Below are positions 58,413-64,000 of a stretch of 64,000 nt of DNA, one piece after another (the first letter of the stretch is position 1; each line of letters opens with the position of its first letter). Position numbers and translations under genes: made by a program. The stretch comes from Calliopsis andreniformis. Its lineage: Eukaryota > Arthropoda > Insecta > Hymenoptera > Andrenidae. The notes under the pieces were generated by a model. It was not told where the DNA came from, searched no databases, and was given only the letters and a program-made list of their open reading frames with translations. The stretch lies in the NCBI RefSeq assembly GCF_051401765.1, contig NW_027480423.1, forward strand, positions 7,130,001 through 7,194,000, read 5' to 3'.

Positions 58413-61400
58413 GTTGCCCGGGACATAGAAATGACAGTTACTTTCACAATGTTTGCAATTATTTATTTTATACGATGGAAAAGCTGTTCTATTTATATTG
58501 CATTTTATGCTCCTGGCGTTGACTTCTAAGGCCATAGCTATTCGATTTGGTGGAGCAACGCCCTAGAGTCAAGCCTAGGTTGCACGGAACGTAGAAATGA
58601 CCGGTACTTTCACAATGTTTGCAATTATTCATTTTATACGGTGGAAAAACTGTTGTATTTATATTGCATTTTATGTTCTTGGCGTTGACTTCTAAGGCCG
58701 TAGTTATTCGATGTGGTGGTACCACACCCTAGAGTGAAGCCTAGGTTGCCGGAACGTAGAAATGACCCTTACATTCACACTGGTTGCAATTATTCCTGTT
58801 ATACGATGGAAAAGCTGTTGTATTTTTATTGTATTCTATGCTTCTGGCGTTGAATTCATAGGCCCTAACCATACCATCTGGTGGAACAACGGCCTAGAGT
58901 GAAACCTAGGTTGCACGGAACGTAGAAATGTCCATAACTTTCACACTGGTTGCAATTATTCATTTTATACAACGGAAAAACTGATGTATTTATTTTGTAT
59001 TTTATGCTTCGGGCGTCGACTACTAAGGCCCTAACTATACCATCTGGTGGAACAACGCCCTAGAGTGAAACCTAGGTTGCACGGAACGTAGAAATGTCCA
59101 TAACTTTCACACCGGTTGCAATTATTCGTTTTATACAACGGAAAAACTGATCTATTTATTTTGTATTTTATGCTTCGGGCGTTGACTTCTTAGGCCCTAA
59201 CTATTCGATCCATTGGAGCAACGCCCTATAGCGAAGCCTAGGTTGCCTGGAACGTAGAAATGACCATATCTTTCACACTGGTGGCAATTATTCATGTTAT
59301 ACGATGGAAAAACTGTGGCATTTATATTGTATTTTATGTTTCTGGCGCTGACTTCTTAGGCCATAACTATTCGATCTGGCGGAGCAATGCCCTAGAGTGA
59401 TGCCTAGGTTGCCCGGTACGTGGAAATGACCATAACTTTCACACTGGTTGCAATTATTCCTGTTATACGATGGAAAAACTGTTGTATTTTTATTGTATTC
59501 TATGCTTCTGGCGTTGAATTCATAGGCCCTAACTATACCATCTGGTGGAACAACGGCCTAGAGTGAAACCTAGGTTGCACGGAACGTAGAAATGTCCATA
59601 ACTTTCACACTGGTTGCAATTATTCATTTTATACAACGGAAAAACTGATGTATTTATTTTGTATTTTATGCTTCGGTCGTCGACTACTAAGGCCCTAACT
59701 ATACCATCTGGTGGAACAACGCCCTAGAGTGAAACCTAGGTTGCACGAAACGTAGAAATGTCCATAACTTTTACACTGGTTGCAATTATTCGTTTTATAC
59801 AACGGAAAAACTGATCTATTTATTTTGTATTCTATGCTTCGGGCGTTGACTTCTTAGGCCCTAACTATTCGATCCATTGGAGCAACGCCCTATAGTGAAG
59901 CCTAGGTTGCCCGGAACGTAGAAATGACCATAACTTTCACACTGCTTGCAATTATTCGTTTTATACGATGGAAAAGCTGTTGTATTTATCTTGTATTTTA
60001 TGCTTTAGGCGTTGACCTCAAAGGTCGTAGCTATTCTATGTGGTGGAGCAACGCCCTAGTGTGGAGCCTAGGTTGCCGGAACGTAGAAATTACCATAACT
60101 TTCACACTGGTAGCAATTATTCGATTTATACAATGGAAAATCTGTTCTATTTATTTTGTGTTTTATGTTCCGCGCGTTGACTTCTAAGGCCCTAACTATT
60201 CGATCTGGTGCAGCATCGCCCTAGGGTGAAGCCTAGGTTGCCCGTAAAGTAGAAATGTCCATAACTTTCATATTGGTTGCAATTATTCGTTTTATACGAT
60301 GGAAAAACTGTTGTATTTATACTGTATTTTATGCTTCTGACGTTGTCTTCTAACGCACTAACTATTCGATCTGGTGGAACAACGCCCTAGAGTGAAGCCT
60401 GGGTTGCCCGGAGCGTAGAAATGACCATCACTTTCACACTGGTTGCAATTATTCCTGTTATACGATGGACAAACTTGTTGGATTTTTATTGTACTTTATG
60501 CCTTTGGATTTGACTTCTAAGGCCTCATGTATTCGATCTGGTGGAGCTATGCCTCACAGTTAAGTCTAGGATGCTCGAAACGTAGAAATGACCATAACTT
60601 TCATACTGATTGCAATTATTCGTTTTATAGAATGGAAAAACTGTTCTATTTATTTTGTATTTTATGCTTCGGGCGTCGACTACTAAGGCCCTAACTATTC
60701 GATGTGGTGGAGCAACGCCCTAGAGTGAAGCCTAGGTTGCGCGGAACGTAGAAATGACCATAACCTTCACACTGGTCGCTATTATTCGTTTTATTCGATG
60801 GAAAAACTGTTATATTTATATTGTATTTTATGCTCCTGGCGCTGACTTCTTAGGCCCTAACTATTCGATCTGGTGGAACAACGCCCTAGAGTGAAGTCTA
60901 GGTTGCCCGGAACGTAAAAATGACCATCACTTTCACACTGGTTGCAATTATTCGTATTATAGGGTGGAAAACCTGTTGAATTTATATTGTATTTTATGCT
61001 CCTGGTGTTGACTTCATAGGCCCTAACTATTCGATCTGGTGGAGCAATACCCTAGAGTGAAGCCTAGGTTGCCCGGAACGTAGAAATGACCATCACTTTC
61101 AAACTGGTTACAATTATTCCTGTTATACGATGGAAAAACTGTTGTATTTTTATTGCATTTTATTCTTCGGGCGTTGACTTCTAAGGCCCTAACTATTCAA
61201 TCTGTTGGAGCAACGCCCTAGGGTGAAGCCTAGGTTGCCCGGAAAGTAGAAATGTCCATAACTTTCATACTGGTTGCAATTATTCGTTTTATACGATGGA
61301 AAAACTGTTGTTTTTGTATTGTATTTTATGCTTCTGACGTTGACTTGTAAGGCACCAACTATTCGATCTGTTGGAGCAACGCCCTAGAGTGAAGCCTATG

Positions 61401-62400
61401 TTGCCCGGAACGTAGAAATGACCATAACTTTCACACTGGTTGCAATTATTCGATTTATACAATGGAAAAACTGTTCTATTTATTTTGTGTTTTATGTTTC
61501 GCGCGTTGACTTCTAAGGCCCTAACTATTCGATCTGGTAGAGCATCGCCCTAGTGTGAAGCCTAGGTTGCCCGGAAAGTAGAAATGTCCATAACTTTCAT
61601 ACTGGTTGCAATTATTCGTTTTATACGATGGAAAAACTGTTGTACTTATACTGTATTTTATGCTTCTGACGTTGACTTCTAACGCGCTAACTATTCGATC
61701 TGGTGGAGCAACGCCCTAGAGTGAAACCTAGGTTGCCCGGAACGTAGAAATGACCATTACTTTCACACTCTTTGCAATTATTCATTTTATCCGATGGAAA
61801 AGCTGTTGCATTTATATTGTATTTTATGCTTCTGGCGTAGACTTCTTAGGCCCTAACTATTCTATCTGGCGGATCAACGCCCTAGAGTGAAGCCTAGGTT
61901 GCCTGTTACGTAGAAATGACCATTACCTTCTCACTGGTTGCAATTATTCGTTTTATACAATGGTAAAACTGATCTATTTATTTTGTATTTTATGCTTCGG
62001 GCGTCGACTACTAAGGCCCTAACTATTCGATGTGGTGGAGCAACGCCCTAGAGTGAAGCCTAGATTGCCCGGAACGTAGAAATGACCATTACTTTCACAC
62101 TTGTTGCAATTATTCATGCTATACGATGGAAAAGCTGTTGTATTTATATTGTATTTTATGCTTCTGGCGTTGACTTCTAAGGCCCTAACTATTCGATCCA
62201 TTGGAGCAACGCCCTAGAGGGAAGCCTAGGTTGCCCGGAACGTAGAAAAGACCATAAATTTCACACTGGTTGCAATTATACGTTTTATACGGTGGAAAAG
62301 CTGTTGGATTTATATTGTATTTTATGCTTTAGGCGTTGACCTCAAAGGTCGTAGCTATTCTATGTGGTGGAGCAACGCCCTAGTGTGGAGCCTAGGTTGC

Positions 62401-62730
62401 CGGAACGTAGAAATTACCATTACTTTCACACTGTTTGCAATTATTGCTGTTGTACGATGGACAAACTGTTGGATTTTTACCGTACTTTATTCTTCTGGCG
62501 TTGACTTCTAAGACCCAATTTATTCGATCTGGTGGAGCAATGCCTCACAGTTAAGTCTAGGTTGCCGGAACGTAGAAATTACCATTACTTTCACACTGTT
62601 TGCAATTATTGCTGTTGTACGATGGACAAACTGTTGGATTTTTACTGTACTTTATTCTTCTGGCGTTGACTTCTAAGGCCCAATTTATTCGATCTGGTGG
62701 AGCAATGCCTCACAGTTAAGTCTAGGGTGC
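62401..62730 (+). repeat. Near-identical tandem pair of 165-bp divergent monomers
   Basis: CGGAACGTAGAAATTACC is at 62401 and 62566, 165 bp apart, because both copies have GTTGCCGG with one C fewer than the consensus. The two copies differ by only a few bases over the stretch, so this is a recent single-monomer duplication of the CTCACAGTTAAG subfamily. Confidence 0.85.
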
Positions 62731-64000
62731 CCGAAACGTTGAAACGATTATTACTGTCACACTGGTCGCAATTATTCATGCTATATGTTGGAAAAACTGT
62801 TGCATTTTTATTGTACTTTATGCTTCTGGCGCAGACTTCTTAGGCCCTAACTACTCGATCTGCTGGAACAACGCCCTAGAGTGAAGCCTAGGTTGCCGGG
62901 AACCTAGAAATTACCATAACTTTCACACTGGTTGCAATTATTCGTTCTATACAATGGAAACATGTTGCATTTATATTGTATTTTATGCTTCTGGCGTTGA
63001 CTTCTAAGGCCGTAGTTATTAGGATGTGGCAGAGCAACGCCCTAGAGTGAAGCCTAGGTTGTCTGGAACGTAGAAATGACCATATCTTTCACACTGGTGG
63101 CAATTATTCCTGTTATACGATGGAAAAACTGTTGCATTTATATTGTATTTTATGTTTCTGGCGTTGACTTCTTAGGCCATAACTATTCGATCTGGCGGAG
63201 CAACGCCCTAGAGTGATACCTAGGTTGCCCGGAACGTAGAAATGACCATTACTTTCACACTGGTTGCAATTATTCCTGTTATACGATGGAAAAACTTTTG
63301 TATTTTTACTGTACTTTATGCTTCTTGCGTTGACTTCTAAGGTCCTAGCTATTCGATCTCGTGGGGCAACGCTCAAGAGTGAAGCATAGGTTGCCCGGAA
63401 CGTAGAAATGACCATTACTTTCACACTGGTTGCAATTATTCATGCTATACGATGGACAAACTGTTGGATTCTTACTGTACATTATGCTTCTGGGATTGAC
63501 TTCTAAGGTCCTAACTATTCGATCTCGTGGGGCAACGTTCAAGAGTGAAGCCTGTGTTGCCCGAAACGTAGAGATGACCATTACTTTCACACTGGTTGCA
63601 ATTATTCATGCTATGCTGTGGAAAACCCGTTGCATTTTTATTGTATTTTATGCTTCTGGCGGTGACTTCTTAGGCCATAACTATTCTATCTGGTGGAGCA
63701 ACGCCCTAGAGTGAAGTTTAGGTTGCCCGGAACATAGAAATGACCATAACCTTCACACTGGTGGCTATTATTCGTTTTATTCGATGGAAAAACTGTTATA
63801 TTTATACTGTATTTTATGCTTCCGGCGCTAACTTCTTAGGCCCTAACTATTCGATCTGGTGGAACAACGCCCTAGAGTGATGTCTAGGTTGCCCGAAACG
63901 TAGAAATGGCCATCACTTTCACACTGTTTGCATTTATTCATATCATAGGATGGAAAACCTGTTGTATTTATATTGTATTTTATGCTCCTGGTGTTGACTT

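Larger units (their letters stand above)
1..64000 (+). repeat. Satellite DNA array, ~166-bp monomer, about 385 head-to-tail copies
   Basis: The motif TTGCAATTAT recurs at 21, 187, 353 (as TAGCAATTAT) and 519, exactly 166 bp apart, and this rhythm continues to the end. The window starts in phase at the first base of a monomer, taking GACCATNACTTTCACACTGG as the start. Further landmarks in order are ATACGATGGAAA (38-49), TGTATTTTATGCTTCTGGCG (67-86), CCTAACTATTCGATCTGG (100-117), GGAGCAACGCCCTAGAGTG (120-138), GCCTAGGTTGCCCGGAACG (141-159) and TAGAAAT to the end. My consensus is about 41% GC. All copies I read lie in the same orientation and no unique spacer is present. There is no gene in the window, so every stretch is accounted for by this array. 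Likely role is centromeric or heterochromatic DNA, which is inferred from structure only. The family is not one I recognise. Confidence 0.98.
56940..64000 (+). repeat. Heterogeneous satellite region with weak higher-order structure
   Basis: About 42 monomers with more private variants and no long duplicated blocks. Local duplications remain: GTATTCTATG at 58831 and 59495 (664 bp, 4 monomers) and the GCGTTGACCTCAAAGGTCG monomer at 58185, 60009 and 62333 (spacings 1824 and 2324 bp). Common variants here, rare elsewhere, are GGGCGTCGACTACTAAGG, TACAACGGAAAAACTGATC and a one-base deletion giving GGTTGCCGGAACG. No boundary with non-satellite DNA is reached. Confidence 0.82.

Noticed and set aside
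1..64000. CRISPR array
   Set aside because: Repeats are about 166 bp, contiguous and without unique spacers; CRISPR repeats are about 24-48 bp with distinct spacers.
1..64000. Bacterial or phage gene region
   Set aside because: There is no long reading frame, ribosome-binding pattern or gene spacing anywhere. The structure is eukaryotic satellite DNA.
1..64000. The HindIII satellite of Pacific oyster, which I recall as also about 166 bp
   Set aside because: Equal length is weak evidence. AAGCTT is not part of the consensus here and occurs only in occasional variant copies (for example near 7116, 19628 and 46531). I cannot compare the sequences without a search.
1..64000. Human-type alpha satellite, rice CentO, maize CentC or Arabidopsis CEN180
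   Set aside because: Monomer length and the sequence landmarks as I remember them do not match any of these families.
1..64000. Inverted segments within the array
   Set aside because: Landmarks such as CCTAGGTTGCCCGGAACG and TTGCAATTATTC are on the + strand in every part I read; no block reads in reverse.

Overview
The window is one uninterrupted satellite-DNA array. From base 1 to base 64000 the same monomer of about 166 bp repeats head to tail on one strand, roughly 385 times, with no unique sequence between copies. I find no protein-coding gene, tRNA, rRNA, transposon, CRISPR array or operon. The open frames that exist are short (about 110 codons at most), occur on both strands of the same repeat, and repeat with the monomer. 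Since 166 is not a multiple of 3, the frame shifts by one base at every monomer.

The organism is a eukaryote and the locus is probably centromeric or pericentromeric heterochromatin. This rests on monomer length (close to a chromatosome), single orientation and layered higher-order structure. A short stretch of the monomer, read on the minus strand, resembles (from memory) part of the soybean centromere repeat CentGm, so a plant is my best guess. I do not recognise the family and cannot name a species.

The array is layered. (i) The 166-bp monomer has an AT-rich half (positions about 21-80) and a GC-richer half (about 81-160). (ii) Short higher-order repeats are built from whole monomers: a dimer (332 bp, 1163-3153), trimers (498 bp, 4263-5090; 497 bp, 37.4-38.1 kb), a 7-mer (1160 bp, 11.25-13.30 kb), a 14-mer (2323 bp, 15.1-18.4 and 28.2-33.6 kb) and a 17-mer spacing (2822 bp, 0.5-4.3 kb). 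(iii) Above these is a super-repeat of about 15.1 kb: 3560-18656 is followed directly by a second copy, 18657 to about 32964, with blocks in the same order but differing by whole-monomer gains and losses. (iv) From 33 to 57 kb the array is a mosaic of shorter duplicated segments, many related to 1-33 kb. It includes five 205-bp monomers that carry an internal 39-bp duplication. (v) From 57 to 64 kb higher-order order is weak and monomers are more varied, as expected nearer an array edge or in an older layer.

Nearly every duplication offset is a whole number of monomers minus a few bases, which points to in-register unequal exchange with local conversion. Nothing in the window looks like a gene system. 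The points of biological interest are the super-repeat, the quantised rearrangements, the 39-bp insertion subfamily, a CENP-B-box-like site, an imperfect palindrome in the monomer and a recurrent TATA-like variant. Offsets were read by eye from anchor motifs; percent identities were not computed.
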